Counted from the first letter of the stretch, positions 11,033 through 20,299 are shown. The stretch is DNA of 64,000 nt from Prorocentrum cordatum (GCA_963575745.1 CAUYUJ010017978.1:114628-178627), one strand, 5' to 3'. Numbers and translations: made by a program. Notes: generated by a model from the sequence alone, not told the origin.

Positions 11033-11270
11033 ATTGAGCAGGGACCGACCGTCCTGGCATTCAGATAGTCCTACCACGAAGTGCTCTTAGGACCCAAAAA
11101 TGTTCTAAGAACAAAAACTTAGAGCATAAACCCGATGTGTTCAAACCAGGCAGCCTCCGCCAGAAATGTCCTAAGAACATTCCGTGGAAACCACACAGAG
11201 GTTCTGAGAATACTGTTCGGTTGGGCTATAGGCGAGCCGGAACGCCTCGCCACTGCTTGAACCTAAGCGC
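11033..11270. mobile_element. Family 5 element, copy 2
   Basis: Starts TTGAGCAGGGACCGACCGTC and ends GCCACTGCTTGAACC. The reverse complement of its end matches its start imperfectly over about 38 bp. Interior GTTCTAAGAAC and TTCTGAGAA words are short palindromes. Confidence 0.7.
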
Positions 11271-11272
11271 AG

Positions 11273-11440
11273 GTTGGCGGCGCGCACAAGGGGGTGGGGA
11301 GGGGGAGGGCTTCTTAGAAGCAGGCTGCTTCTTAGAAGGCGCTGGTCTTACATCTATAGATAAGGCCCGCGCCTTCTAAGAAGCAGGGGTGCTTCTAAGA
11401 AGCCCTCCCCCCTCCCCCCACCCCCCTCTGCGCGTGGCTG
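11273..11440. mobile_element. Family 3 element, copy 1
   Basis: The left arm starts GTTGGCGGCGCGC, then GGGGGTGGGG and GGGCTTCTTAGAAGCA. The right arm mirrors it with TGCTTCTAAGAAGCCC, then CCACCCCCCTCTGCGCG. Arms are about 45 bp. It has no coding capacity. Internal GCCTTCTAAGAAG words make further hairpins. Confidence 0.75.
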
Positions 11441-11752
11441 AGCAGGGGGGGAAGCCACGAGGATGAGGGCCCGCTCGCCTGCGGCCGCTCGGAGCCGGCC
11501 GGGGCCGGCCAGGGGCCCCCGCTGCGGCAGCCACGTCTCCCTTCGCGCCACCAGGCCTCGCTAGAGGGCAGAACATCCACCCCGAGAATGACCACCCCGA
11601 CACGCGAAGGCTTTTAGTAAACGCACCCAAAAGGAGGAATCGAACAGGGCAGGGCTGTTTAGTAAACGCCCAAGGCCGTTTGATAAACGCCAGTTGTCCG
11701 GTCCGGGTGCTTTTTTTCCTATCTTGACTCACGCGTCGCGGTGGGGAGCCGA
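11441..11752. other. Spacer with a short palindromic triplet of words
   Basis: GC-rich DNA except 11612..11698, where GTTTAGTAAACGCC-like palindromic words occur three times. No gene was recognised. Confidence 0.5.
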
Positions 11753-11936
11753 GGCTGAGGTCGGGCGTGTCCTCCTACAGGTGGATTTCGGACGAAAATG
11801 AAAGATAACCGACACATGCGCAAACAGAGTCATATATATATATATATATATGTCATCAAAATTCTTCCCCCGATGTGTGAAAAACCGCGTTTGAAGATCC
11901 CTCCTGTAGAGGGACAGGCCCGACCTGAGCCTAGGC
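11753..11936. mobile_element. Family 4 element, copy 2
   Basis: Ends are GGCTGAGGTCGGGCG...CCTACAGGTGG and CTCCTGTAGAGGGACAGG...CCCGACCTGAGCC, an inverted pair. The interior holds a TA run at about 11832..11853. It is noncoding. Confidence 0.75.
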
Positions 11937-12072
11937 CTCCGCGGTATCTTGCGCGACGGGCAGGGCGCGTCTGCCGCCCCGCCGCCACGCTGCAGCTCCC
12001 CGGCGCGCAGGGGGCCCGCTGCGCCAGGGGGCTCCCGCGCGGACTCGGCCTCGGGCCCTCCCACGTGCTCCA

Positions 12073-12242
12073 GCTGGCGGCGCGCTCAGGGGGGTGGAGG
12101 GGGGAGGGCTTCTTAGAAGGAGCCTGCTTCTTAGAAGGCGCCGGCCTTACATCTAACTGTAGATAAGGCCCGCGCCTTCTGAGAAGCAGGGGTGCTTCGA
12201 AGAAGCCCTCGCCCCTCCCCCCACCCCCCTCTGCGCGTGGCT
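12073..12242. mobile_element. Family 3 element, copy 2
   Basis: The same architecture as 11273..11440: GCTGGCGGCGCGC start, GGGCTTCTTAGAAGG, internal GAAGGCGCCGG and TAGATAAGGCCCGCGCCTTC, and the right arm ending CCACCCCCCTCTGCGCG. The 3' half is nearly identical to copy 1. Confidence 0.75.
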
Positions 12243-12387
12243 GATCCAGATCGCGCGCGAGCCATACTGGTTGCGTGAACGTGCACGCCTGCACATACGA
12301 CACGTGCTCAGCACATATGCGACACACGACGCCTACACCGAGGCCAAGTACTGCACACAATGAGAAGAACTGCAGATCGAAGAACTA

Positions 12388-12537
12388 CCCTGGCCAACCC
12401 TCTGGCCAACCCTCTGGCCAACCCTCCCGGCCACCCCCTCTGGCCAACCCCTCCGGCCAACCCGCCGGCCGGTCACCCTCACGGCCGACCCTCTGGCCAA
12501 CCCTCTGGCCAACCCTCCCGGCCAAACCTGGTCTGGG
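12388..12537. repeat. 12-bp minisatellite
   Basis: Unit CCCTCTGGCCAA repeated about 12 times with CCCGG and CACGG variants. Since 12 is a multiple of three, one minus frame reads a Gly-Trp-Pro-Glu repeat, which is not a gene. Confidence 0.85.
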
Positions 12538-13030
12538 CAATTCTTGCCACATGATATTGCAACGCAGTGGAAGGTATATGCCACAGTCCATGCGCTCGTG
12601 TTGTGGATGCCATGACAATGGACACCCTGGCAATCCCATCATTGAATTAAGCATGTGTGTAAGATATCTGAATCATGTTGAACACATGTTTGCAGCATGT
12701 TTTACATGCTTCAAACGACATGTTCAAACTATGTTTTATACACCTGGAAATCACTTGGCAACATGCTTTCTCTCCACTGATCGTCGTCCACAACGCTCGT
12801 GCTTCTGGCAGGAAGGCAGGACGACTGACCGCTGGAGCCTGGCCTCGGACGGGCGCCGCGGGTCCGTTTCTGCGCACACGGGCCGCAGCAGCGCAGTGCG
12901 AAGTGGGCGCGCTGCCCTGGCCATTCCGCAGCCAGCGCACCGAACAGCATCTGGGTGGCATGCAGCGTTCACCTTGCCAAGGAGTCCGCGCCCTCTCTGA
13001 TGAAAGGAAGCGCCGAGCGGCGATTCCAGA
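12538..13030. other. AT-richer island with CATG words
   Basis: At 12655..12770 the word CATGTT/ACATG recurs (AATCATGTTGAACACATGTT and GCATGTTTTACATGC are near-palindromic). The rest is GC-rich with no recognised gene. Confidence 0.45.
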
Positions 13031-13195
13031 GGTGAGGAGGAGGAGGAGGAGGAGGAGGAGGAGGAGGAGGAGGAGGAGGAGGAGGAGGAGGAGGAGGAGG
13101 ACGACGAGGACGACGAGGACGACAAGGAGGAGGAGGAGGCGGTGGATAAGGACGACGACGACGAGGATGAGGAGGAGGACGACGAGGATGAGTAC
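13031..13195. repeat. GAG then GAC/GAG triplet array
   Basis: A pure (GAG)n run to about 13100 continues as interleaved GAC, GAG and AAG triplets. One plus frame gives an Asp/Glu stretch (13142..13330) with no other support. Confidence 0.9.
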
Positions 13196-13689
13196 CAATC
13201 AATGATCAGAGCGAGCATTTCGTTGGTTTCTGGCCTGCGTTCGGGCGCGCGGGCGCTGCGGGCCGCACTGATGCCAGGTGCTTCAGGGTGCAGTGGCTCC
13301 GTGGGCGTCTTCGGTGCAGCCCGCCGTTAGGGCACCCGTAGGGGCTGGCCAGCGAGCTTGGCGCGGGGTGGGTCGAAGAGGCGCGGACGGGCCCAAGGGG
13401 TAAGGCTTGGCCGCAGAGGCAAGGGTGGGCCGAGGATGTGAACACGGACCGCATAGGCACGGATTGAGCCACACCTGGCCTGGGAATGCAAGGGCGCAGA
13501 GGTGGAGGGGGCGGAGGGGGTACTTAGAGGAGGGTAATCCACCCGCCTGCATCTCGTGTAATTGGAAGTCTTCATGGCGAGGGAGCTGGAACGAGGCTCG
13601 CTCACGCGGGATATCTGTTGATCCCGAGGCCGAGCTTCTGCACAGCGCTGGCACCACTGACTTCCACCTGGTTGGCGTCTCCCTTATCG
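13196..13689. other. Spacer, nothing recognised
   Basis: GC-rich DNA. Minus frames are open but without recognisable motifs. Confidence 0.4.
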
Positions 13690-14035
13690 TTCCCCTCTCC
13701 TCCTCGTGCTCCCTCGTCATCCCTCCTCCTCCTCTCTCCATCTCTCTCGATGTCCCTCCTTTTCCCTCCTCGATCTCCCTTCTCCCTCTCCTGTCCTCCT
13801 CCTTCTCCGCCTTGTTCCTCGTCGTTCCTCCTTGTACCTCATCGTCTCTCCCCATTCTCCCCGTTCTCCTCGTCTCTCCCGCCCTCCATTCACTTCTCCT
13901 CCTCCTCCTCCTCCTCCTCCTCCTCCTCATTCTCCTCCTCCCCAGCCTCCTCCCCATCCTCCTCATCCTCCTCCTCCTCCTCCTCTCCAGCCTCCTCCTC
14001 CTCCTCCTCCTCTTCCGCCTCTTCCTCCCTCAGCC
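13690..14035. repeat. CTC/CCT array
   Basis: Imperfect polypyrimidine triplet array, becoming purer at about 13890..14020. The Ser/Leu/Pro frames are artefacts. Confidence 0.9.
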
Positions 14036-14437
14036 GTGGCGGTTTGAGCCCAAGCCTCTCTCCTGAGTATCTCCTCGCCTACTGCACTTTACCTTCTACA
14101 CAAGATGCCCATGATTTGCGCCACTGCGAGCGGCGGCCGCTGGCGGGGCGCCTGCGGCCGTGGCAGGCGTCCTCTACAGAGGCCATCGGCTTGCGCACGC
14201 GCAGGGCGGCTGCAAGGAGTGCCTCCCAGGTGCTCTGCTGAGCAGCCTGCGGCGGGAGCCGCTGTGAGGGCAGGCCCGGCGCCGCCGGGCCCAGCCCAGA
14301 GCGCCCCGCGGGCTTTCGACGAGACGCTGACGGAGGCCTCGTCCTTGCCACGTTCCTCGGCATGCTCCCGCGACGGTCGGTGGCCGGCTCTGGCGCAGTC
14401 CGGAGGTCGGTGCCGAAGTCCTGGGAGAAGAAAAAGC
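14036..14437. other. Spacer, nothing recognised
   Basis: Very GC-rich DNA with open frames on both strands, none with a recognisable domain. Confidence 0.4.
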
Positions 14438-14590
14438 ACGCCATCGACAGAAACTTCTGCGCACTGCGCGCGGACTTCTTGGATCTGCGCTAGACCCCAG
14501 GGGCGGCGCCAGAGGCGCCGCTGGGGGGGCCCAGCGCGGATCCAAGAAATCTGCGCGGAGCGCGCAAACGTTTATGCTTATGGCGTTATT
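14438..14590. mobile_element. Family 1 hairpin element, short diverged copy
   Basis: The left arm (ACGCCATCG...GCGCGGACTTCTTGGATCTG) and right arm (GCGGATCCAAGAAATCTGCG...TTTATGCTTATGGCGT) are inverted. A GGCGGCGCCAGAGGCGCCGC-type palindrome sits at the centre. It is related to the copies at 25719 and 53525 by the GATCC(A/G)AGAAATC arm and the TTTATG-TTATG end. Confidence 0.7.
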
Positions 14591-14641
14591 TATCCCTCCG
14601 AGGTCCGTGGTTCCCCTGCGTCCTTCCTCAAGCTCTCGTTG

Positions 14642-14830
14642 CGGAGGAGGAGGAGGAGGAGGAGGAGGAGGAGGAGGAGGAGGAGGAGGAGGAGGAGGAG
14701 GAGGGAGGGGGGAGGAGGAGGGGGAGGGGGAAGGAGTAGGAGAGGAGGAGAGATGAGAGGAGGAGGAGATGAGGAGGAGGAGGAGGAGGAGGGCAGAGGA
14801 GGAGGAGGATGTAGGATATCGAGCGAGGGG
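14642..14830. repeat. GAG/GGA array
   Basis: A pure (GAG)n block to about 14705 followed by imperfect GGAGG sequence. The frames are artefacts. Confidence 0.9.
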
Positions 14831-14939
14831 AGGAGAAGGGGGAGAGGAGAATGCTGAGATGATGATTGTATGCTTCTTCCTCGTATTCTTCATCTCTACT
14901 GAGGAGAGGCCGGCGTCGTACATTGAGCGAATTGCTGAG

Positions 14940-15290
<351 letters not shown>

Positions 15291-15299
15291 CTCCCGTCA

Positions 15300-15590
15300 C
15301 ACCACCAGGAATGCGCTGGGAAGGGGGGCCCATCGCGGATCCAAGAAATCCAGCGCGGAGCGTCAAACGTTTATGCTTATGGCGTTGTTTTAATTCTTAT
15401 GTTCTTCTTCTTCTTCGATGCAGCACCAGGAGCGCAGGGCGATGACCTCGGTGAGGGGGTCCGGCGCCGATCCAAGAAATCCAGCGCGGAGCGCCAAACG
15501 TTCACATGTGGATGGCGGTTTTTCTTCTTCTTCTTCTCCTTCTTCGATGCAGCGGCAGAAGCAGGGCGAGGACCTCGGTGAGGAGGCTCG
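15300..15590. repeat. Tandem repeat holding two half family 1 arms
   Basis: Two right-arm halves of family 1 (GCGGATCCAAGAAATCC at about 15335 and GCCGATCCAAGAAATCC at about 15465) sit in a roughly 120-bp tandem duplication. That duplication also carries TTCTTCTTC, CGATGCAGC and GACCTCGGTGAGG. No left arm is present. Confidence 0.65.
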
Positions 15591-15655
15591 CCGATGGAAG
15601 TGCGGGGCCTTGCCGCACGCCCTCCCCGTGCGAGGCTCGATTCGGGGAGACGTGG

Positions 15656-15720
15656 GACTCGGGTTCGGGGGGCTCGGGCTGACCCGATGGGGCTGTCAGA
15701 GAAGCGACGAGGCCACGGCT
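15656..15720. repeat. 65-bp direct repeat, left of a family 4 copy
   Basis: GACTCGGGTTCGGGGGGCTC and what follows reappears at 15884..15948. The first 35 bp are identical and about 57 of 65 positions match. The pair brackets the family 4 element exactly. Confidence 0.8.
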
Positions 15721-15883
15721 CAGGTCGGGCATGTCCCCCTACAGGCGGATTCGGGACGACAAATAACAACACATACACCGAACATGTCCACAAATGATCA
15801 CACAATACTTGAAACATCGTCCCCAAACAATTGTTGGACTATCTTTTGAATACTCCTTCTGTAGAGGGGCCGGCCCGACTTAA
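15721..15883. mobile_element. Family 4 element, copy 3
   Basis: The left end CAGGTCGGGCATGTCCCCCT (continuing ACAGGCGGATTC) and right end GAATACTCCTTCTGTAGAGG (continuing GGCCGGCCCGACTTA) are imperfect inverted repeats of about 32 bp. The interior is AT-rich and noncoding. Confidence 0.8.
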
Positions 15884-15948
15884 GACTCGGGTTCGGGGGG
15901 CTCGGGCTGACCCGATGGGGCCATCAGGAGCGCGACGAGACCAAGGCT
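15884..15948. repeat. 65-bp direct repeat, right of a family 4 copy
   Basis: Partner of 15656..15720. It is far longer than a normal transposase target duplication. Confidence 0.8.
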
Positions 15949-16397
15949 GAAAGAGGAGGAGGATGAGGAACGTATGACGCGAGCCCCCCCACTGCACACA
16001 TCCTGCGAAAGCTGGGCCGTCGCAGTCCATGACGGGGCCGTCAGAGAGCGTCGGCAAGCCCGAGCTCTGGCGAACTCGAGCTCTACGCTCCCCCGATCGG
16101 TGTGGCAACGCGCTGGTGCAGGCCGAGGCCCACGCCGCCGGCTCCCTGGAGGAGGTGGCCACAGCCAGCGACGACACCTCGGCCACAGTGGGGGCACTGG
16201 ATACGGAACCCTCAGATAAGGAATCCGGGGTCTGGGGGCCAGTGGAGCTCCAATCGAGGCGTGGCCACGGATATCACCGCCGACCTCGTCAGATAAGGAA
16301 CCCTCCAGGGTCTGCAGCATCCTGGGCGCATTCCTCAACGGAAAGCCCCCACCGTATCCATAGTCGACAAGTCGGAGGTGGACGGTAGCGGCGGGAA
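15949..16397. other. Spacer with a local repeat
   Basis: CAGATAAGGAA...GGGTCTG occurs near 16213 and 16288. Open minus frames were not recognised. Confidence 0.4.
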
Positions 16398-16441
16398 GGA
16401 GGGAGCGACCAAGAAGGAGGCCATGCAATGTAACTGGCGCT
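16398..16441. repeat. 44-bp direct repeat, left of a family 2 copy
   Basis: GGAGGGAGCGACCAAGAAGG and the following 24 bp match 16632..16675 with one mismatch. Confidence 0.85.
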
Positions 16442-16445
16442 GGCT

Positions 16446-16633
16446 CCCCAGACCCCCGACGTCGCAATGTTTTCATGGCGCGACCCCGAGGGAGGTCCGG
16501 ACCCATTCCCCGGGACCGGTTTCTCATCCTGAGTCGTCGTTTGACGGTTCCGAGGCCCGGTAAGGGGCCCCAGAGGCCGAAAATAGCGCCAAACCTCCCG
16601 ACGTGATCTTTTTTGACTGGAGGGGGTCTGGGG
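16446..16633. mobile_element. Family 2 element, copy flanked by 44-bp repeats
   Basis: 188 bp with perfect 12-bp terminal inverted repeats CCCCAGACCCCC/GGGGGTCTGGGG. Shared interior words are GACGTCGCAATG, GTCCGGACCCATTCCCCGGG, GAGGCCCGGTAAGGGGCCCC and GAGGCCGAAAAT. It is noncoding. Confidence 0.85.
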
Positions 16634-16675
16634 AGGGAGCGACCAAGAAGGAGGCCATGCAATGGAACTGGCGCT
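16632..16675. repeat. 44-bp direct repeat, right of a family 2 copy
   Basis: Partner of 16398..16441, overlapping the last two bases of the terminal repeat. Confidence 0.85.
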
Positions 16676-16833
16676 CAGGCGACGGGATCCGGCCTCTGCT
16701 TGGGGTGCCTCAACGGCCGCGGACCACAGCTCCGAGCTGCATGCAGGCTGGGAGCGTCGCAAGGCCCAGCAGCACGACCTAAAGGCGGTCTCGGCCTGGC
16801 TGGCGTAGCTTTAGCGCAAAATTTATGCTGCCT

Positions 16834-17020
16834 CCCCAGACCTCCTTGAGTCATGAACAGAAATCACGACGGGATTTTTTTCTACATTTTCGGCCTCTGG
16901 GGGCCCTTACCGGGCCTCGGGGCCGTCAAAAAACGGCTCGGGCTGAACACCTGGTTCCGGGGACTGGGTCTGGACCGCTGGGGGTCGCGCCATGAAAAAA
17001 ACATGACGTCGGGGGTCTGT
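16834..17020. mobile_element. Family 2 element, inverted copy
   Basis: About 187 bp in opposite orientation to 16446..16633. It runs from CCCCAGACCTCC to CGTCGGGGGTCTG, with GGGGGCCCTTACCGGGCCTC inside. Confidence 0.8.
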
Positions 17021-17331
17021 CTCTGGCCTGTCACAGACTCGAGGATCGACCTCTCGGGCATGACGGCGCAGCTAGAGGCGCTGAAGAGCGACCTCGATGC
17101 ACGCTGGGCGCGGAGGACGAGCTCGGGGCGGAGGCGGCACGGGAGGCTTCGGCACTGGCGGCAGGGGTGCCGAGGCGGCCAGCGCCAGCTGGGCTGGCGC
17201 AGTGGCTGCTGACGTTTATGAGGAGGCCAAGACCACTGGCAGCGATGCTGAGCCACAGTGACGTCTGCCTTGCAGGATTGCGACCCTGACGCGCTGGTGG
17301 CCATGCCGCCCATGCCGTTTTCAGAGTAAGC
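17021..17331 (+). other. Possible coding fragment, unrecognised
   Basis: Plus frames here read IDLSGMTAQLEALKSDLDAR and, after a frame change, AEDELGAEAAREASALAAGV. Both are helix-like and of normal composition. The frame change, the lack of a start and the lack of a homologue I can name leave it as a possible decayed fragment only. Confidence 0.25.
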
Positions 17332-17674
17332 CCTGGCGGCGCGTGCAGAGGGGTAGGGGGAGGGGGGAAGGCTTCTTAGAAGCACTCCTGCTTCTCAGAA
17401 GGCGCGGGCCTTGTTCCGGCGCCTTCTAAGAAACAACCTCCTTCTAAGAAACCTTCTCCCATCCCCGTACCTCCTTTGCTCGGGGGAGGTGCCCTCTCCA
17501 AAATGCGGCCGGTACCGTCTCGTTCGGCGGCGGAAATCTGCGATTTCCTATAGAAACGGCACCCGTCGCTAATCCACGCCCCCTTGATCCATGTTTGCGA
17601 TCGCCGGATTCGAAGAAACAACCTTCTTCTAAGAGATCTCCCCCCTCCCCCTACCTCCCTTTGCGCGCCGCCAA
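17332..17674. mobile_element. Family 3 element, longer compound copy
   Basis: The left end CTGGCGGCGCGTGCAGAGGG and right end CCCTTTGCGCGCCGCCAA are the family 3 termini in inverted orientation. The interior has GCTTCTTAGAAG, GCCTTCTAAGAAAC and a duplicated right half (CCTCCTTCTAAGAAACC and CCTTCTTCTAAGAGATC), so it is about twice the usual length. Confidence 0.65.
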
Positions 17675-18570
17675 TGAACCCAGGCTGAACCGTGGCGAGG
17701 AGACCGCGGCCAGGAAGAATCACCAAGCAGGCTGGAGACGTGACCCACAGCTACGCCTGCATGCTCCATCTGCGGCGCCCCGTCCTGCGGCACTCGAGCA
17801 GTGCCGCGGGGTCGTGGGGAAGCTGGGACCGGAGGCTTACCGCAAATGGCTGGACCAAGGTAGTCTTGGGCAAGGGCGCCTAACGTCGCGCTTCGCGCCG
17901 CGCGCAGCGCGAATCACGTCGCGCTCTCGCGCCGCCCCCTCAGGGGAGAAGATGAGGATGAGGAGGGATCGGAGCCAGAACGCGAAGCGCGAATAACTTC
18001 GCGCCCTCGAGGGCGCGCTTGCTTGGGTCTGGTGGGCGGTCAACATGCATGGGTGTCTCCACGTTCTTTACATCCTCCGCCTGCGCTCTGCTGGAACTCC
18101 TCACCTGTCGCCTGCCTTGCCTCGTGTTGGCTGTGTGCGGCAGCTGAAAGGTCTCGCACGTTCTGCCACCATCCCTGCTTAGGCACATTGGCGCTTTGCC
18201 TCGTGTGAGGCTGCCGCGCGCCAGACGATCTGCGGCAGGCGATGCCTTTCCATCGGGTGGCCGTCGCACGCCTCCCGGAACACGAGCTCAGCTGCACGAG
18301 CATGACACATCCGGAGCTCCGTGCGCTCCTCCGAGCGCCTGTGCTCATGCCGAGCTCGCCTCCTTCCATCGCCGTGCCCCGCTGCCTCTGCAGCCGCGCC
18401 CTCTTCCCGACGCCGGTGGCGCGCGGCCGCCCGGTGCCTCGCCCCTGGGCAGTGCGCGCCCGTCTGCCGGGCAGTGCACCTCGGCCTGCTGCCCGGCGTC
18501 CCGAGTGTCGGCCGCCCTCGGAGGCAGCGCGCTGCCGCTGATCTTTCGGCAGTGCGCCTCAGACTGCACG
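17675..18570. other. GC-rich spacer
   Basis: Contains GCGCGAA/TTCGCGC inverted words at 17880..18020 and open frames without recognisable domains. Confidence 0.4.
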
Positions 18571-18625
18571 CCTCCTCCTCCTCCTCCTCCTCCTCCTCCT
18601 CCTCCTCCTCCTCCTCCTCCTCCTC
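18571..18625. repeat. CTC triplet array
   Basis: A pure (CTC)n run ending one base before the ATG of the next frame. Confidence 0.9.
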
Positions 18626-18964
18626 ATGGGCAGCGAGCACGGCATGCAAATCACCAACGAAATATTTCGAGTGTTCCGCCTGAAAGAGACCTACAAGCCA
18701 GACGGGGTCGAGGACGCAGCTCGGAAGGTGAAACTACAGTACAGTATGAACTTGCAGCCAGACCTTCGCACGACCCTCCAGCTCGCCACCAAGCAGGGCC
18801 AGGAGGTCCCCTCAGTCCCGTCCACGATCGACATGCGCGCGCTGCAGTCAGCGTTCAACTTAGTACTGACCAAGCATCGGGGGGCCAGGCCAGTGGGTCC
18901 AGGACCTCGCAGGGAGCTCGAGCGCGCAGTCGAGAGGCAGCTCCGCAATTTACAGAGGCAGTAA
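18626..18964 (+). CDS. Unrecognised small ORF A1 (112 aa)
   Basis: Starts at an ATG right after a CTC array and ends at a TAA. The protein has normal composition with no repeats (it begins MGSEHGMQITNEIFRVFRLK). It holds a predicted helical middle (STIDMRALQSAFNLVLTK) and a basic C-terminus ending ERQLRNLQRQ. Codons use A/T in third position more often than the GC3-saturated retroelement frames nearby. I do not recognise a family. From about 18865 on, another plus frame gives an equally natural protein, so the true product may change frame. No signal peptide or membrane segment is visible. Confidence 0.45.
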   Translation: MGSEHGMQITNEIFRVFRLKETYKPDGVEDAARKVKLQYSMNLQPDLRTTLQLATKQGQEVPSVPSTIDMRALQSAFNLVLTKHRGARPVGPGPRRELERAVERQLRNLQRQ

Positions 18965-19140
18965 TTGCACAAGCTGAGATACTAGCACGGGACCCACAGA
19001 AGTTGACCAAAATGTATCGGTTACTTGATGGGGGATCTGAGCGTGTGCGACACATCGTGCAAGCAGTCGAATTCGTTCGTGCCCGAATGGCCAGTACCAC
19101 AGCCAAGTTCGTTCAGGGAAGTGGGTCTGGGTCTAAATAA
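18868..19140 (+). CDS. Unrecognised ORF A2, shifted frame continuing A1
   Basis: One base back from the frame of A1, this frame reads a Ser/Gly/Arg-rich linker and then PQFTEAVIAQAEILARDPQK and a helical stretch with RVRHIVQAVEFVRARM. It ends SGSGSK then TAA. Codons are strikingly A/T-ending (GTA ATT GCA CAA GCT), unlike host-type frames here. It has no ATG of its own at the start, so it is either the C-terminal half of A1 after a frameshift (programmed or mutational) or a spliced exon. Known: nothing I can name. Inferred: it forms one protein with A1. Confidence 0.45.
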   Translation, partial: DQASGGQASGSRTSQGARARSREAAPQFTEAVIAQAEILARDPQKLTKMYRLLDGGSERVRHIVQAVEFVRARMASTTAKFVQGSGSGSK

Positions 19141-19299
19141 GTTTTTACGGGGTCCACATCATGAGTGCGTACCTCATCTACTACACTGATATGACTACTC
19201 GAGGGAGCTGTCATTCTATATGAGGGGAATTAGGAGATCGTCCTTAGCCTTTTCCTCGAGCCTTTCTAGAGAGCGCAAGGCACCAGCACGTCAAGCCCA

Positions 19300-19743
19300 A
19301 TGGCCAGTGGATCCTCTGCACGAGCCCCGACCCCGAAAGCAGCACCGAGGCCTCGTCCTGCGACAGTTGCCCGTGGAGTTGAGGCGGACGCTTACCTACA
19401 GACGGCCAAGATGACCCATGTCACCGCAGCTCAGCGCATCAAGCAACATCAGTCCATCATGATCGGTGAATTCTCTCGGATGACGGCAAGCCTCAGATCG
19501 AGCGAAGCCCAATTCAGCCTGTTGCGCAATTTGAGGTTTGAGGACTCTGAAGATGAGCGGGAGCGGGTCATCCTTGTGCGCAATCTCTCGTCCCAGATCG
19601 AGTATATAAAGCACCAGAATGACATAATTATGCAGCTCCTTGAGAATTTCGATACCAAGAGTCCCAGCGTCATTGAGCACAGCTATGTTCCAGATCCTGA
19701 TGGGGATGGTGCGAGTGAGGTGAGGGGCAGTGAGAGGCAGTAG
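19300..19743 (+). CDS. Unrecognised small ORF B (147 aa), helical
   Basis: An ATG-started frame of 147 aa. The Pro/Ala/Ser-rich N-terminus (residues 1-30) is followed by a long helical, coiled-coil-like region (about 38-125) containing AAQRIKQHQSIMIGEFSRMT and NLSSQIEYIKHQNDIIMQLL. The acidic tail reads VPDPDGDG. Codon use is as AT-tolerant as that of A1/A2, 160 bp upstream on the same strand, so the three are probably one unit. I do not recognise it. A virus- or element-derived structural protein is possible from the composition and compact layout, but that is speculation. Confidence 0.45.
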   Translation: MASGSSARAPTPKAAPRPRPATVARGVEADAYLQTAKMTHVTAAQRIKQHQSIMIGEFSRMTASLRSSEAQFSLLRNLRFEDSEDERERVILVRNLSSQIEYIKHQNDIIMQLLENFDTKSPSVIEHSYVPDPDGDGASEVRGSERQ

Positions 19744-20299
19744 CATCTTGTATGTGTACATGCGTGCCTAGCTCTCTCTCTTCCCCCTGCTTTCCCCTGA
19801 GAGCGCCCCTTCCCTCCCCCCTCCCCTCCCCTCCCGCTCGACATCTACGGCGTGCGGTGCTGCGACTTCCAGTGGGAGCCGCGCGCGCCGAGCGTGCCGA
19901 GGAGGAGGAGGAGATTTAAAACATCTTGTTTTTTTTCTGCCTTTTTTTCGTCGCCGTGCCTGGCGTTGGCCAGGTTGCGAGGGAATAGAATGGCCCGCAG
20001 AGTGAAGCGAGCGAGCGTGGCCCACTGAGGTTAGCTCGCTCGCTCCCCCGTTTTGTTTCCTCCATCAGTGCTTGCAGAGTTTGGGGTTCGGGCGTGAGGT
20101 CTGGCCCCAGGCAGTGCTTGCATCGGTGGGGGGTTCCGAGGCTGCAATGGGGAGCCCCTGCTGGAGCGGGGCCGCTTCCAGCAACAGCTGGCGCGGCTCC
20201 CGCGGGCGGCGGAGGTGACGATACCCACAGTTGCAGTAGCTCAGTCTCCTAGGGGCTTGATGTGCTGTCAGACATCGACTCATGGCCCCCAACGGCTCC
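19744..20299. other. Spacer with a short inverted repeat
   Basis: GAGCGAGCG (about 20010) and CGCTCGCTC (about 20036) are inverted. No gene was recognised. Confidence 0.4.
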
